DNA from: Cryobacterium gelidum
GTDB lineage: Bacteria > Actinomycetota > Actinomycetes > Actinomycetales > Microbacteriaceae
Direction: 5' to 3'
Assembly (NCBI RefSeq): GCF_004403985.1
Contig: NZ_SOHL01000013.1
Coordinates: 186,001 to 250,000, forward strand
DNA: 64,000 nucleotides
Under the pieces are notes generated by a model. That model made no database searches, was not told where the DNA came from, and saw only the letters and a list, made by a program, of their open reading frames with translations. Both the position numbers and the translations under genes were made by a program. Positions 38,159 to 49,072 of the stretch are shown here, piece after piece (the stretch's first letter is position 1; every line of letters begins with the position of its first letter).

Positions 38159-39436
38159 CTAGCGGCCGGAGCCGCCGTGCACGACGGCTTCGATTTCGCC
38201 GTCGAGACCGAATGCGCTGTGCACCACGCGGAGCGCTTCGTTGATGGTGTCGGCGCGGGTGACGACCGAGATGCGAATCTCGCTCGTGGAGATCATCTCG
38301 ATGTTGATCCCGGCCTCGTAGAGTGCCTCGAACAGTTTCGCCGAGACGCCGGTGTTGGTGCGCATACCGCCGCCGACCAGCGCGAGCTTGGCGATCTGGT
38401 CGTCGTACTGCAAGCTCGTGAACCCGATGAGCTCCTTCTCGTTGGTCAGTGCGGTGAGTACCCGCTCCCCTTCCGATTTAGGCAGCGTGAACGAGATGTC
38501 GGTGAGCCCGGTGGCAGCAGCCGACACGTTTTGCACGATCATGTCGACGTTGGCGTTGGTGCGCGCGACGATCTTGAAGATGAGCGCGGCCTTGCCGGGA
38601 ATGTCGGGCACACCGACCACGGTAACCTTCGCCTCGCTCAGGTCAGCGGCGATTCCGGCGATGATTGGCTCTTCCACGATTTCTCCATTTTCTCGCGCGG
38701 TCGCGGCGTTGTAGACGATGGTGCCGGTGTTGTTGTTGAACGAGGAGCGCACGTGCAGCGTGACGCCGTGGCGGCGGGCGTATTCCACAGCGCGAATATA
38801 CAGAACCTTGGCCCCGGAGGCTGCCAGCTCGAGCATCTCCTCGCTCGTGACCCGCTCCAGTTTGCGGGCGCGGGGAACGACGCGCGGATCGGCGGTGAAG
38901 ACGCCATCGACATCCGTGTAGATCTCGCAAATATCGGCGCCGAGGGCGGCGGCAAGGGCGACGGCGGTGGTGTCTGAGCCGCCGCGGCCGAGGGTGGTGA
39001 TGTCTTTGGTGTCGCGGTTGAAACCCTGGAAGCCCGCGACGATGGCGACGGCGCCCTCGTCGAGGGCCGATCGGATGCGGCCGGGAGTGACGTCGACGAT
39101 GCGCGCGGAGCCGTGGCGGGCATCTGTGATCATGCCGGCCTGGCTGCCGGTGAAGGAACGGGCGTCATAGCCGAGGCTCTTGATGGCCATCGCGAGCAGC
39201 GCCATCGAGATACGTTCGCCGGCCGTGAGCAGCATGTCCAGCTCGCGCGGGGCGGGCAGCGGGGTGACCTGGTGGGCGAGGTCGAGCAGTTCGTCGGTGC
39301 TGTCACCCATCGCTGACACGGCGACGACGACCTCATTACCGGCCTTGCGGGTGTCGACGATGCGCTTGGCGACCCGCTTGATACTTTCAGCATCGGCGAC
39401 GGACGACCCGCCGAACTTCTGCACGATCAAGCTCAT
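38159..39436 (-). CDS. lysC: Aspartate kinase
   Basis: A 425-residue aspartokinase, first step of the aspartate family pathway. The N-terminus [19 protein letters not shown] is the family signature. [20 protein letters not shown] and [20 protein letters not shown] form the kinase core, and two ACT domains occupy the C-terminal third, likely sites of lysine/threonine feedback. I use the ATG at 39436 ([10 protein letters not shown]); an upstream frame to 39493 is not family-like. It belongs to a dnaX, recR, lysC, asd run on one strand. Confidence 0.97.
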   Translation of the reverse strand: MSLIVQKFGGSSVADAESIKRVAKRIVDTRKAGNEVVVAVSAMGDSTDELLDLAHQVTPLPAPRELDMLLTAGERISMALLAMAIKSLGYDARSFTGSQAGMITDARHGSARIVDVTPGRIRSALDEGAVAIVAGFQGFNRDTKDITTLGRGGSDTTAVALAAALGADICEIYTDVDGVFTADPRVVPRARKLERVTSEEMLELAASGAKVLYIRAVEYARRHGVTLHVRSSFNNNTGTIVYNAATARENGEIVEEPIIAGIAADLSEAKVTVVGVPDIPGKAALIFKIVARTNANVDMIVQNVSAAATGLTDISFTLPKSEGERVLTALTNEKELIGFTSLQYDDQIAKLALVGGGMRTNTGVSAKLFEALYEAGINIEMISTSEIRISVVTRADTINEALRVVHSAFGLDGEIEAVVHGGSGR

Positions 39437-39616
39437 GTCACTCCTGAGATGGGGGGTGCGGGCCTGTCGTTCGGGCCGCGTCCAAGTTTCCATCCTAAAT
39501 GCTGGTGCTCGCGGGTCGCGCCATGTGACGCCGTGCGGCAGTGGGATGGACGGGTTCGCTGAGCGGTGTATCGGACGCTCATTTCTTGGCTGATGCCGGT
39601 CACCGCTGCTAGCGCG

Positions 39617-40216
39617 CTAGTGGGTGACCTCGCGACGGCCCTCAAAGGCGCGGCCGAGGGTGACCTCGTCGGCATATTCGAGGTCTCCGCCGACGGGTAG
39701 TCCGGAGGCGAGGCGCGTGACCTTGATCTCGAGGGTCGTGAGCAGGCGCGAGAGGTAGGTGGCGGTGGCCTCCCCCTCGAGGTTCGGGTCGGTTGCGATG
39801 ATCACCTCTTGCACGGTGTTGTCGGCGAGGCGTTGCATCAACTGGCGGATGCGCAGATCATCGGGGCCGACGCCATCGATGGGACTGATGGCTCCGCCCA
39901 GCACATGATAGAGGCCCTTGAACTCGCGCGTGCGCTCGATAGCGACGACATCCTTGGCCTCTTCGACCACGCAGATCGAGGCGGGGCTGCGGCGCGGATC
40001 GCGGCAGATCAGGCAGGTGGGCTGCTCGGATACGTTGCCGCAGATGTCGCAGAACCGCACCTTGTCGCGCACCTCGAGCAGCACGTTGGCGAGCCGGGTC
40101 ACGTCGAATTTCTCGGTCTGCAGAATGTGGAACGCGATGCGTTGGGCTGACTTGGGGCCGATACCGGGAAGCTGACCGAGTTCGTCGATCAGTTCCTGGA
40201 CGATGCCTTCATACAT
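39617..40216 (-). CDS. recR: Recombination protein RecR
   Basis: A 199-residue RecFOR-pathway protein. The helix-hairpin-helix is [20 protein letters not shown], the C4 zinc finger [19 protein letters not shown], and the Toprim domain [15 protein letters not shown] with EGEATATYL. It assists RecA loading at gaps. It follows dnaX by three bases, the usual bacterial pairing. Confidence 0.97.
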   Translation of the reverse strand: MYEGIVQELIDELGQLPGIGPKSAQRIAFHILQTEKFDVTRLANVLLEVRDKVRFCDICGNVSEQPTCLICRDPRRSPASICVVEEAKDVVAIERTREFKGLYHVLGGAISPIDGVGPDDLRIRQLMQRLADNTVQEVIIATDPNLEGEATATYLSRLLTTLEIKVTRLASGLPVGGDLEYADEVTLGRAFEGRREVTH

Positions 40217-40219
40217 GGT

Positions 40220-42844
40220 TTAGTAGTCGTTTCTGGTTCGGGGCGCCGCGGTGTACGGCTGTTCTTCGATGAAAGTGGCACCGAGAATCTCGCGCACGAC
40301 GGCCTCGCCGTAGCGCTGCTTTTCGGCGAAGGACGGAGCACGCGACGGCTCTTTCGTGGTGGCGCGCTGACCGGAGGCGTTCGGATGCTGGCGCTGGGTC
40401 GGCGCACTCTGCTCGCCGGTGTTCTGGCGGCTGGCGCCGGGCTGCTGACCCTGCTCCGGGGTCGGCAGCACGGCGGATACCTCGGCGCGCGCCGCGTAGT
40501 TCGGCACGCGTTCCTCCGCGGGTGCGTCTAGCTCGGGCGGCACGTCGTCTTCGAAGGGTGGCGGCACATCGTCGAACGGCGGCTCGTCGTCGTGCTGCGG
40601 CACGGCGGACGGCGCGACGGACGGCACTGCGGGCGGCACGACGGCAGCGTTCGGGAGTGGAGCCGCGAGAATGGCGGCGGGTGGCACATCCGTTGTGTCG
40701 TCGGCCACAGCGGGTACAGCCGGACCGTTGGGCGAGCCGGGAATAGCCACGGTGGCCCATCCACTGGTCGAGACCGCCACGGGAGACGCGCTGGCCCGTG
40801 ATTCCGCTGGGTCGGGGGCGCCCGCGGGCGATGAGGTCGAAACGGGCTCAGCCACGAGGGGCGCCAACCCAGCTGATGTTGCTGCGGGCGATTTTGCTGC
40901 CGGGGCCGCTGGCGCAGGCTCCGCGGTGACGGTCGGCGAGTCGGGCGAGGATGAGGCGCCGGGCGAGGAGGCCTCACGGCCGGCATCGACGCGGGCGATG
41001 AACTTCACCCGTAGGCCGAGCACAGCGACGATCGCCGTGCGCAAGAAATCGCTCGTTCCCATTCCGGGAACCTTCTGCTGCTTAAAGCTGTCGACGTCGG
41101 CCTGACTCGGGAAAGAGAGGGCCAGCACGTCACCGTTCAACCCGAGTACGTGCGCGGTATAAACGACGAGCCACGCCGTGGTCTTCTCGGTGCGCACGAC
41201 TTCGAGAATCTCCGGCCAGGCGTCTTTCAGCTGCTGCAGCGAGACCGGGGCCCCGGGAATCACGGCGGGGCGCGCAGCCGAGGTTCCCGCAGGAGCGGTC
41301 TCGACCAGCGGCGAGGGCGAGGTCGCGACGGTCGCTCCCGTTGCGGACGAGGCATCCGCTGTGGACGAGGCTTGCGGTGCGGACGAGGCATCCGCTGTGG
41401 ACGAGGCTTGCGGTGCGGACGAGGCATCCGCTGTGGACGAGGCTTGCGCTGTAGACGACGCAGCGGGGGCGCTCGGCGCAGGGGACAGCGTTGCGGTGCC
41501 GGAGCCGGATGGCGATGCTGGGCGCGCAGCGGGCGTTCCCGCAGTGGCGGTCTCGACCAGCGCAGAGGGTGCGCCCGCCGCGGCAGCGGCGAAGCCCCCG
41601 GACGGCCCGGTAGGCGCAACCGGCCGCGCGGCAGGAGCAGTGGCGGCGACCGGCGCCGCTGCAACGCCGTCGACACCGATGCGACGCTCGAGGCGCTCGA
41701 CCCGGGCGAGTGCACCGCGCGTCGTGTCATCGGTCGCGGGAATCAGGGCGCGCGCGATCATGAGCTCGAGGTGCAGGCGCGGCGAGGTAGCCCCGCTCAT
41801 CTCGGTGAGCGCGGCGTTCAGGATATCGGCGGTACGGGAGAGTTCAGCCGGCCCGAAAGCGGCGGCCTGGCCGTTCATGCGCTCCAGTTCGTCTTGCGGC
41901 ACTCCGCGCAGCACGGCCGCGGCCCCGGCGACGCTCGTGGCCGAAACGATGATCAGGTCACGCATGCGCTCGAGCAGGTCTTCGACGAACCGGCGCGGAT
42001 CTTGCCCGGTCTGGATGACCCGGTCGACCGCGTCGAACGCGGCGGCGGGATCGCGGGCACCGATGGCCTCAACGGCCTCGTCGAGCAGGGACGCGCTCGT
42101 GTAGCCCAGCAGCGCCACGGCGCGCTCGTACTCAATGGACTGCCCGTCGGACCCGGCCATGAGCTGGTCGAGCAACGAGAGGGTGTCGCGCGGCGAGCCG
42201 CCGCCGGCGCGCACCACGAGCGGCAGCACACCGGGGGCAACGACCATCTTTTCGGTGTCGCACATCTGCTGCACGTATTCGAGCATCGGCCCCGGCGGCA
42301 CCAGCCGGAACGGATAGTGATGGGTGCGCGAGCGGATGGTGCCGATCACCTTTTCGGGTTCGGTGGTCGCAAAGATGAACTTCACGTGTTCCGGCGGTTC
42401 TTCGACGATCTTAAGCAGCGCGTTGAAGCCCTGCGGCGTGACCATGTGCGCCTCGTCGAGGATGAAGATTTTGTAGCGGTCGCGGGCCGGCGCGAAAATG
42501 GCGCGCTCACGAATGTCGCGGGCATCGTCGACACCGTTGTGGCTGGCCGCGTCGATCTCAACGACGTCGAGGGAACCCCCGCCGTCGCGGGCAAGTTCGA
42601 CACAGCTCGGGCAGACACCGCACGGGGTGTCGGTGGGGCCCTCGGCGCAGTTCAGGCAGCGGGCCAGGATGCGCGCCGACGTGGTCTTGCCGCAGCCGCG
42701 CGGGCCGCTGAACAGGTAAGCGTGATTCACCCGGTTCGTGCGGAGCGCCGTCATCAGCGGATCGGTCACTTGGGACTGGCCGATCATCTCGGCAAAGGTC
42801 TCTGGCCGGTAGCGGCGATACAGGGCGGTAACCACGTTCTCCAT
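40220..42844 (-). CDS. dnaX: DNA polymerase III subunits gamma/tau
   Basis: An 874-residue clamp-loader ATPase. Walker A is SGPRGCGKTTSARILARC, the zinc module CLNCAEGPTDTPCGVCPSC, Walker B FILDEAHMVT and the sensor GGGSPRDTLSLLDQL. The C-terminal half is Ala/Pro/Ser-rich, with tandem 12-residue repeats and a duplicated LVETA-containing block. I use the ATG at 42844 (MENVVTALYRRYRPETF); a GTG at 42865 would add seven residues. recR follows directly. Confidence 0.96.
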   Translation of the reverse strand: MENVVTALYRRYRPETFAEMIGQSQVTDPLMTALRTNRVNHAYLFSGPRGCGKTTSARILARCLNCAEGPTDTPCGVCPSCVELARDGGGSLDVVEIDAASHNGVDDARDIRERAIFAPARDRYKIFILDEAHMVTPQGFNALLKIVEEPPEHVKFIFATTEPEKVIGTIRSRTHHYPFRLVPPGPMLEYVQQMCDTEKMVVAPGVLPLVVRAGGGSPRDTLSLLDQLMAGSDGQSIEYERAVALLGYTSASLLDEAVEAIGARDPAAAFDAVDRVIQTGQDPRRFVEDLLERMRDLIIVSATSVAGAAAVLRGVPQDELERMNGQAAAFGPAELSRTADILNAALTEMSGATSPRLHLELMIARALIPATDDTTRGALARVERLERRIGVDGVAAAPVAATAPAARPVAPTGPSGGFAAAAAGAPSALVETATAGTPAARPASPSGSGTATLSPAPSAPAASSTAQASSTADASSAPQASSTADASSAPQASSTADASSATGATVATSPSPLVETAPAGTSAARPAVIPGAPVSLQQLKDAWPEILEVVRTEKTTAWLVVYTAHVLGLNGDVLALSFPSQADVDSFKQQKVPGMGTSDFLRTAIVAVLGLRVKFIARVDAGREASSPGASSSPDSPTVTAEPAPAAPAAKSPAATSAGLAPLVAEPVSTSSPAGAPDPAESRASASPVAVSTSGWATVAIPGSPNGPAVPAVADDTTDVPPAAILAAPLPNAAVVPPAVPSVAPSAVPQHDDEPPFDDVPPPFEDDVPPELDAPAEERVPNYAARAEVSAVLPTPEQGQQPGASRQNTGEQSAPTQRQHPNASGQRATTKEPSRAPSFAEKQRYGEAVVREILGATFIEEQPYTAAPRTRNDY
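41346..41456 (-). repeat. 36-bp tandem repeats inside dnaX
   Basis: Three near-identical 36-base units encode ASSTADASSAPQ-type 12-residue repeats in the DnaX linker. Each unit contains GGCATCCGCT. Copy number is probably variable between strains. Confidence 0.9.
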
Positions 42845-42943
42845 GGTACTTGCCCGCACCGACACTCGCCCGCGCTCGCGCCGCTTTACTGTTCTGTGCC
42901 TGCGCGTAAATCCGCTCGATCAAAGACCGGCCGTTCGAACGAG

Positions 42944-44176
42944 CTAGCGCACGGTCGCCAGGGTCTGGCGGGCGATCTCCAGTTCCTCGTTGGTGGGAAT
43001 CACGAGCACGGTAACGGCCGAGTCGTCGGCGCTGATCACGCGCGCGCCGCGTTCGGCGGCAGCGTTGCGTCCGGGATCGATGCGGATGCCCAGTGCCTCC
43101 AGGCCGGCGAGGGACCGCTCGCGCACGAGTGGTGCGTTCTCGCCGACACCGGCCGTGAACGCGATCACGTCGACCCGGCCGAGCTGCGCATAGTACGCCC
43201 CGATATAGCCCTTGATTCGATGCACATACACGTCGATGGCCAGCTGCGAGGGCCCGTCGCCGGCAGTGGCGGCCTCCATGACGTCACGCAGGTCGCCGCG
43301 TCCGGTGAGGCCGAGCAGCCCGCTACCGCGGTTGAGCAGGGTGTCGAGGTCATCGAAGTCGAGTCCGGCCCTGCGGTGCAGGTGAAAAAGCACGCCGGGG
43401 TCGATGTCGCCGGAGCGGGTGCCCATGACGAGCCCCTCCAGCGGCGTCATGCCCATGCTGGTCTCGACCGAACGGCCGCCGGCGACCGCGCAGACCGAGC
43501 CTCCGTTGCCGAGGTGCAGCACGATCTGGTTGAGCTCCGTCACCGGGCGCGCGAGAAAGTTGGCCGCCTCGCGGGCCACGAATCCGTGGCTCGTGCCGTG
43601 AAAGCCATAGCGACGAATGCGAAAACGCTCCGCGAGGTCGGCATTGATCGCGTAGGTGAACGCCTCCGGCGGCAACGTCTGGTGAAACGCAGTGTCGAAG
43701 ATGGCCACGTGCGGCACGTCGGAGAAGGCTTCACCGGCCGCGACGATGCCCTGCAGCGCGCCCGGGTTGTGCAGTGGTGCGAGCCCGGACAACTCATCGA
43801 TGTCGCGCTCGACCTGCGGCGTCACCAGGGTCGGTTGGTGAAAGCGCGCTCCGCCGTGCACGACGCGGTGCCCGACGGCAATTGGCGCGTGTGTGGTGAG
43901 CGACGGCCCGTGGCTCGCGAAGGCCGCGAGCATGACCGCGAATCCGGCCGTGTGGTCGGCTATAGGCAGCTCACGCTGCCATTTCTGATCAGCGGATGTC
44001 GAAACCGGCGTTTTCGACGCGGCGTCCGCCGCCGCGGTGACAGAGTGTGAGGCCGCGCCCATGAGCTCGCCGATGCGCTCGACCAGACCGCTCGCCAGCG
44101 TGGTCTCGGTGTCCATTTCGATCAGCTGGTATTTGAACGAGCTCGAGCCGGAGTTGACGACGAGAACCGCAGTCAC
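42944..44176 (-). CDS. ackA: Acetate kinase
   Basis: A 410-residue ASKHA-fold enzyme converting acetyl phosphate and ADP to acetate and ATP. The N-terminal VLVVNSGSSSFKYQL is the family signature. HRVVHGGARF, FDTAFHQTLPPEAFTYAI, YGFHGTSHGFV and LHLGNGGSVCAVAGGRSVET are present. The start overlaps the pta stop as GTGA. It is last in the xfp-pta-ackA operon, where it harvests ATP from phosphoketolase-derived acetyl phosphate. Confidence 0.97.
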   Translation of the reverse strand: MTAVLVVNSGSSSFKYQLIEMDTETTLASGLVERIGELMGAASHSVTAAADAASKTPVSTSADQKWQRELPIADHTAGFAVMLAAFASHGPSLTTHAPIAVGHRVVHGGARFHQPTLVTPQVERDIDELSGLAPLHNPGALQGIVAAGEAFSDVPHVAIFDTAFHQTLPPEAFTYAINADLAERFRIRRYGFHGTSHGFVAREAANFLARPVTELNQIVLHLGNGGSVCAVAGGRSVETSMGMTPLEGLVMGTRSGDIDPGVLFHLHRRAGLDFDDLDTLLNRGSGLLGLTGRGDLRDVMEAATAGDGPSQLAIDVYVHRIKGYIGAYYAQLGRVDVIAFTAGVGENAPLVRERSLAGLEALGIRIDPGRNAAAERGARVISADDSAVTVLVIPTNEELEIARQTLATVR

Positions 44177-46410
44177 CGAGTTGCCCCGGCGGGTGTGGCG
44201 TCCACGACAGGAATGCTCTGCGCGCCGCTGTCCGCAGCGGAGGTAAGCCCGGCCGCCTGGATGGCCGTGATCGCCACGGTGTTGACGATGTCCTGCACGA
44301 GGGCACCGCGCGACAGATCGTTGATCGCCTTGCGCAGGCCCTGCAACACGGGGCCGATCGCGACCGCGCCAGCGCTGCGCTGAACGGCCTTATAGGTGTT
44401 GTTGCCGGTGTTCAGGTCGGGAAAGATGAACACGGTGGCGCGGCCAGCCACGCTGGAACCGGGCATCTTGGTGGCGGCGACCGCGGCATCCGCTGCTGCA
44501 TCGTACTGAATGGGACCTTCGACCAGCAGGTCGGGACGTCGCTCCCGCACGAGGGCGGTCGCGGCGCGCACCTTCTCGACGTCGACGCCCTCGCCTGAAG
44601 TTCCGGTGGAGTAGGACAGCATGGCGATGCGCGGCTCGATGCCGAACTGCACCGCCGTCGCCGCCGCCGAGATGGCGATGTCGGCGAGCTGCTCAGCCGT
44701 GGGCACCGGGATGACGGCGCAGTCGCCGTAGACGAGCACGCGATCGGCGAGCGCCATGAGGAACACGCTCGACACGACGCCGACGCCGGCCTGGGTCTTG
44801 ATGATCTCGAAGCTGGGCCGAATGGTGTGCGCGGTGGTGTGGGTGGCGCCGGAGACCATGCCGTCGGCCAAACCAAGCTGCACCATCATGGTGCCGAAGT
44901 AGCTCACGTCGGTGACGGTTTCGTTGGCCTGCTCGAGGGTGATGCCCTTGTGGGCACGCAGCTGTTTGTACTCCCGCGCGAACTTCAGGCGCAACAGGTC
45001 ATCGAACGGGCTCAGGACGCGGGCCTTGGAGATGTCGAGGCCGAGGCCGATGGCGCGCGAGCGCACCTCGAATTCCTCACCGAGAATGGTCAGCTCCACC
45101 ACGTCGCGGGCGAGGAGGGTGGCGGCGGCCCGCAGTACGCGGTCGTCCTCACCCTCCGGCAGCACGATGTGCTGGCGGTTCTGCCGCGCCCGTTCGAGCA
45201 GCGCGTACTCGAACATGAGCGGAGTGACGACCTCGGCCCGACTCACATCGAGCCGGTCGAGCAGCGCCGCCGCGTCGACGTGCGTCTCGAACAGGGCCAG
45301 CGCGGTGTCGTGCTTGCGCTGCGAATCGGCGGCGAGGCGCCCGCGGGTGCGGGTGATGCGCAGGGCCGTGTCGTAGGAGCCGAGCGGTGTCATGATGATC
45401 GGCAGCGAGGGCGCAAGACCCTCCATCAGGCGCTGGATCGAGTCGGGCAGCTCAAAACCGCCGTTGAGCACGATGCCGGCGATCGACGGGAATGTTGCGG
45501 AAGCGTTGGCGAGCAGCACGGCCAGCAGCACGTCTTCACGGTCACCCGGTACGACGACGACGGCGCCCTCGATCAGACGCGGCAGCACATTGACCATCGA
45601 CATGGCGGCCACGACGACACCGAGCGCCTCGCGGGCCAGCAGCGCCGGGTCACCCTTGATCAGGGTGCCATCGGTGGCTTCCATGATGCTCTGCATGCTC
45701 GGGGCGACGAGATAGGGGTCTTCGGGGATGGCCCAGATCGGCACGCCGAACGCTCCGCCCGAGCGCGCCGGCTGGGCGTTGGTCGTGGCGCGCACCGAAT
45801 CGATGATCTCGGTCAGGGCCGTTTCGTCGGCACGGTTGACGATGATCGCCAAGATGGATGCGTGTTCGTCGCGCAATTCCGCCAGCGCCACGTCGGTCTG
45901 CTGGCCGATGTCCGCGGCTGAGCGGGCGTCGCTCTGGCCGAGGCGTTCGCCTTCTCCGGCTCCGACGCGACCGCCGAGCACGAGCAGCACGGGGGCGCCG
46001 AGGTTCGCGGCGATGCGGGCGTTGAAGGCGAGTTCGGTGGGGCTGCCGACGTCGGTGTAGTCGCTGCCGATGACGACGACAGTGTCGCAGTTGGCTTCGA
46101 CCGCTTTGTACCGCGCCACGATGCGGGCCAGGGCCGCATCGGGGTCGGTGTTGACGTCGTCGTAACTGACACCGATGCTCTGCTCGTAGGTTTGCCCGGC
46201 CGCGGCGCCGGGGCCGGCATTGGCCCGCAGGTGTCGAAGGAGCAACTCGACGACGTAGTCCGGTTCGGTCGCGGTGCGGGCGACCGGGCGGAACACGCCG
46301 ACCCGCTCCACCAGGTGGGTGAGTGTGTCGAGCACGCCGAGAGCGATGGTCGACTTGCCGGTATTGCCTTCTGCGCTGGTGATATAGATGCTTCGAGCCA
46401 CAGTGTCCAT
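44173..46410 (-). CDS. pta: Phosphate acetyltransferase (long form)
   Basis: A 745-residue long-form Pta interconverting acetyl-CoA and acetyl phosphate. The N-terminal P-loop dethiobiotin-synthetase-like domain begins YITSAEGNTGKSTIALGVLD. A middle DRTGG domain precedes the catalytic C-terminal domain (IVLPEGEDDRVLRAAATLL, DGMVSGATHTTAHTIRPSFE, MLSYSTGTSGEGVDVEKVR). The N-terminal domain is typically regulatory. It lies 28 bases after xfp and overlaps ackA by four bases. Confidence 0.97.
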   Translation of the reverse strand: MDTVARSIYITSAEGNTGKSTIALGVLDTLTHLVERVGVFRPVARTATEPDYVVELLLRHLRANAGPGAAAGQTYEQSIGVSYDDVNTDPDAALARIVARYKAVEANCDTVVVIGSDYTDVGSPTELAFNARIAANLGAPVLLVLGGRVGAGEGERLGQSDARSAADIGQQTDVALAELRDEHASILAIIVNRADETALTEIIDSVRATTNAQPARSGGAFGVPIWAIPEDPYLVAPSMQSIMEATDGTLIKGDPALLAREALGVVVAAMSMVNVLPRLIEGAVVVVPGDREDVLLAVLLANASATFPSIAGIVLNGGFELPDSIQRLMEGLAPSLPIIMTPLGSYDTALRITRTRGRLAADSQRKHDTALALFETHVDAAALLDRLDVSRAEVVTPLMFEYALLERARQNRQHIVLPEGEDDRVLRAAATLLARDVVELTILGEEFEVRSRAIGLGLDISKARVLSPFDDLLRLKFAREYKQLRAHKGITLEQANETVTDVSYFGTMMVQLGLADGMVSGATHTTAHTIRPSFEIIKTQAGVGVVSSVFLMALADRVLVYGDCAVIPVPTAEQLADIAISAAATAVQFGIEPRIAMLSYSTGTSGEGVDVEKVRAATALVRERRPDLLVEGPIQYDAAADAAVAATKMPGSSVAGRATVFIFPDLNTGNNTYKAVQRSAGAVAIGPVLQGLRKAINDLSRGALVQDIVNTVAITAIQAAGLTSAADSGAQSIPVVDATPAGATR

Positions 46411-46438
46411 TCAAGCGTATGTGAGGTGTGAGTTTTTG

Positions 46439-48907
46439 CTAGACGTTGTCGCTTCCGGTCTGGTCGACGCGCGGCGCGGCATCCGTTTGCGACCAGGACC
46501 AGTCGGTGACCGCTGGCAGGTCCTCGCCGTGGTCTCGGGTGTATTGGCGCGCGGCCAGGCGGGCGTCCTGCATCCGCTGCCGGAGCAGGCCGGCGCGGGC
46601 GGCGAGCCCGGGGGTGCGATCGATGACGTCCATGACGAGGTGATACCGGTCGAGGTCGTTGAGCATGACCATGTCGAACGGGGTCGTGGTGGTACCGATC
46701 TCCTTGTAGCCGCGGGCGTGCAGGTTCTCGTGGCCGTGGCGCTTGTAGGTGAGCCGATGAATCAGCCACGGGTAGCCGTGATAGGCGAAGATGATGGGTT
46801 TGTCGGGCGTGAAGACGGCGTCGAAGGCACTGTCGCTCAGGCCGTGCGGGTGGTCGTCCTCGGACTGCAGGCGCATCAGGTCGACGACGTTGACGACGCG
46901 TACCTGGAGATCTGGCAGGTTCTCCCGCAGAATCTTGGCGGCGGCGAGCACCTCGAGCGTCGGTACCTCACCGGCGGCGGCGAGCACGACGTCGGGAGAG
47001 CGACCCGCAATTTCGGTGCCGGCCCAGTCGAAGATGCCGAGTCCGCGGGTACAGTGCGCGACGGCCTCGGCCATGGTGAGCAGGTTCGGCGCGGGCTGCT
47101 TGCCGGCCACGACCACGTTGACATAGTCGACACTGCGCAGGCAGTGGTCGTAGGTACTCAGCAGCGTATTCGCGTCGAAAGGCAGGTAGACCCGCACGAC
47201 GTCGGCACTTTTATTGACCACGTGGTCGATGAAACCGGGGTCCTGGTGGCTGAACCCATTGTGGTCCTGCCGCCAGACGTGCGAACTCAGCAGGTAGTTC
47301 AGGCTCGCGATCGGCGCCCGCCACGGGATGTCGGCGGTCACCTTGAGCCACTTGGCGTGCTGGTTGAACATGGAATCGACGATGTGAATGAACGCTTCGT
47401 AGCAGTTGAATAGCCCGTGTCGCCCGGTGAGCAGGTAGCCCTCGAGCCAGCCCTGGCACTGGTGCTCGCTCAGCACTTCCATGACGCGGCCGGCGCGCGC
47501 CAGGTTTGTGTCACCGGGCCGGATCTCGGCGTCCCACTGTTTGCTGGTCACCTCGTAGACCGGCGGGGCCAGCCGGTTGGACGCGGTTTCATCCGGCCCG
47601 AAGATGCGAAAGTTGTCGGGATTCAAGCGGATGACCTCGGCCAGGTACACGCCGAGCACGCGCGTCGCCTCGGCTTGCGTTGCCCCCGGGGTGGGCACAT
47701 CGACGGCGAAATCACGAAAGTCGGGCAGGTGCAGGTCGCGGCGGAGGAGTCCGCCGTTGGCGATCGGGTTGGCGCTCATGCGCAGGGGGCCGACCGGGGC
47801 GAGGCTGGATATTTCTTTGACCGGAGCACCCTGTTCGTCGAACAGCTCGGCGGGGCGGTAGGAGAGCATCCACTGTTCGAGCAGGGCCGTGTGCTCCGGG
47901 GTATCGCGGGCGTTGGCGAGCGGAACCTGGTGGGCGCGCCAGGTGTTCTCGACCTGCACCCCGTCGATGATGGCGGGGCAGGTCCAGCCCTTGGGAGTGC
48001 GCAGGATGATCATGGGCCAACGCGGGCGGGCGAAATCCTCTTTCTTGGCTGCGGCTGCGGCGGCTGCAGCCTTGATCGCGGCGACCTGGTTGAGCACCAG
48101 GTCGAGCGTTTCGGCCATGCGTGCGTGCACGAGCAGCGGATCTTCGCCATCGAAGCCGCCGGAGACGATATACGGGGTGTGACCGTAGCCGCGCATGAGG
48201 TCGAGCAGCTCGTCTTCGGGGATGCGCGCGAGCACGGTGGGGTTGGCGATCTTGTACCCGTTGAGGTGCAAAATGGGCAGCACGACGCCGTCGTGAATCG
48301 GGTCGATGAACTTGTTCGAGTGCCAGCTGGTGGCGAGCGGGCCGGTTTCGGCCTCGCCGTCACCGACCACAGCGGCCACGAGCAGGTTGGGGTTGTCGAA
48401 CGCGGCACCGTAGGCGTGGCTGAGGGCGTAGCCGAGCTCGCCGCCCTCATGGATGGAGCCGGGCAGCTCGGGCGAGGCGTGACTCGGGATGCCACCGGGA
48501 AAGGAGAACTGGCGAAACAGCTTCTGCACGCCGTGCGCATTCTGCTCGATGTCGGCGTAGACCTCGGTGTAGGTGCCGTCGAGGTAGGCGTTGGCGACCA
48601 TGCCCGGACCGCCGTGGCCGGGCCCGGTGATGTAGATGGTGCTCTGGCTGCGCTCCTGGATCGCGCGGTTCAGGTGCGCATACAGAAAGTTGAGGCCGGG
48701 CGTGGTGCCCCAGTGGCCGAGCAGGCGCGGTTTGACGTGATCGCGGGTGAGCGGCTCCGTCAAGAGTGCGTTGCCGAGCAGGTAGATCTGGCCGACGGCC
48801 AGATAATTCGCGGCACGCCACCAGGCGTCGATGCTGGCGAGGGCCGCAGGGCCCAGCGGTGCGGGTGCACGCGTAGCCCAGGTAATGGTGCCGGAATCGT
48901 GGTTCAT
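46439..48907 (-). CDS. xfp: Xylulose-5-P/fructose-6-P phosphoketolase
   Basis: An 822-residue thiamine-diphosphate enzyme splitting xylulose 5-phosphate (and usually fructose 6-phosphate) into acetyl phosphate and glyceraldehyde 3-phosphate or erythrose 4-phosphate. Signatures are [18 protein letters not shown], the ThDP motif [29 protein letters not shown] and [20 protein letters not shown]. Start is set at ATG 48907 ([10 protein letters not shown]), preceded by GGAGGA. With pta and ackA downstream it makes a route from pentose or hexose phosphate to acetate plus ATP, or to acetyl-CoA. Confidence 0.96.
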   Translation of the reverse strand: MNHDSGTITWATRAPAPLGPAALASIDAWWRAANYLAVGQIYLLGNALLTEPLTRDHVKPRLLGHWGTTPGLNFLYAHLNRAIQERSQSTIYITGPGHGGPGMVANAYLDGTYTEVYADIEQNAHGVQKLFRQFSFPGGIPSHASPELPGSIHEGGELGYALSHAYGAAFDNPNLLVAAVVGDGEAETGPLATSWHSNKFIDPIHDGVVLPILHLNGYKIANPTVLARIPEDELLDLMRGYGHTPYIVSGGFDGEDPLLVHARMAETLDLVLNQVAAIKAAAAAAAAKKEDFARPRWPMIILRTPKGWTCPAIIDGVQVENTWRAHQVPLANARDTPEHTALLEQWMLSYRPAELFDEQGAPVKEISSLAPVGPLRMSANPIANGGLLRRDLHLPDFRDFAVDVPTPGATQAEATRVLGVYLAEVIRLNPDNFRIFGPDETASNRLAPPVYEVTSKQWDAEIRPGDTNLARAGRVMEVLSEHQCQGWLEGYLLTGRHGLFNCYEAFIHIVDSMFNQHAKWLKVTADIPWRAPIASLNYLLSSHVWRQDHNGFSHQDPGFIDHVVNKSADVVRVYLPFDANTLLSTYDHCLRSVDYVNVVVAGKQPAPNLLTMAEAVAHCTRGLGIFDWAGTEIAGRSPDVVLAAAGEVPTLEVLAAAKILRENLPDLQVRVVNVVDLMRLQSEDDHPHGLSDSAFDAVFTPDKPIIFAYHGYPWLIHRLTYKRHGHENLHARGYKEIGTTTTPFDMVMLNDLDRYHLVMDVIDRTPGLAARAGLLRQRMQDARLAARQYTRDHGEDLPAVTDWSWSQTDAAPRVDQTGSDNV

Positions 48908-49072
48908 CGGTCCTCCGCATCGTCTCGCGGCCACGCAGCCGCATTGCTTCCATCCTATTCAGCTCCGAAAATGTCTCCAGTGCCAAAAGTCCCGTCGGTC
49001 GTGAGGCTGCAGTTGCGCAGATCTATGTCGTGGTCGCCGCCACCGCCTGAGCCGGAACGCTCATCCTGGCCT

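Noticed and set aside
48908-49072. Gene in the gap between xfp and the epimerase
   Set aside because: Frames here are short, with no start plus ribosome site; most likely the xfp promoter region.
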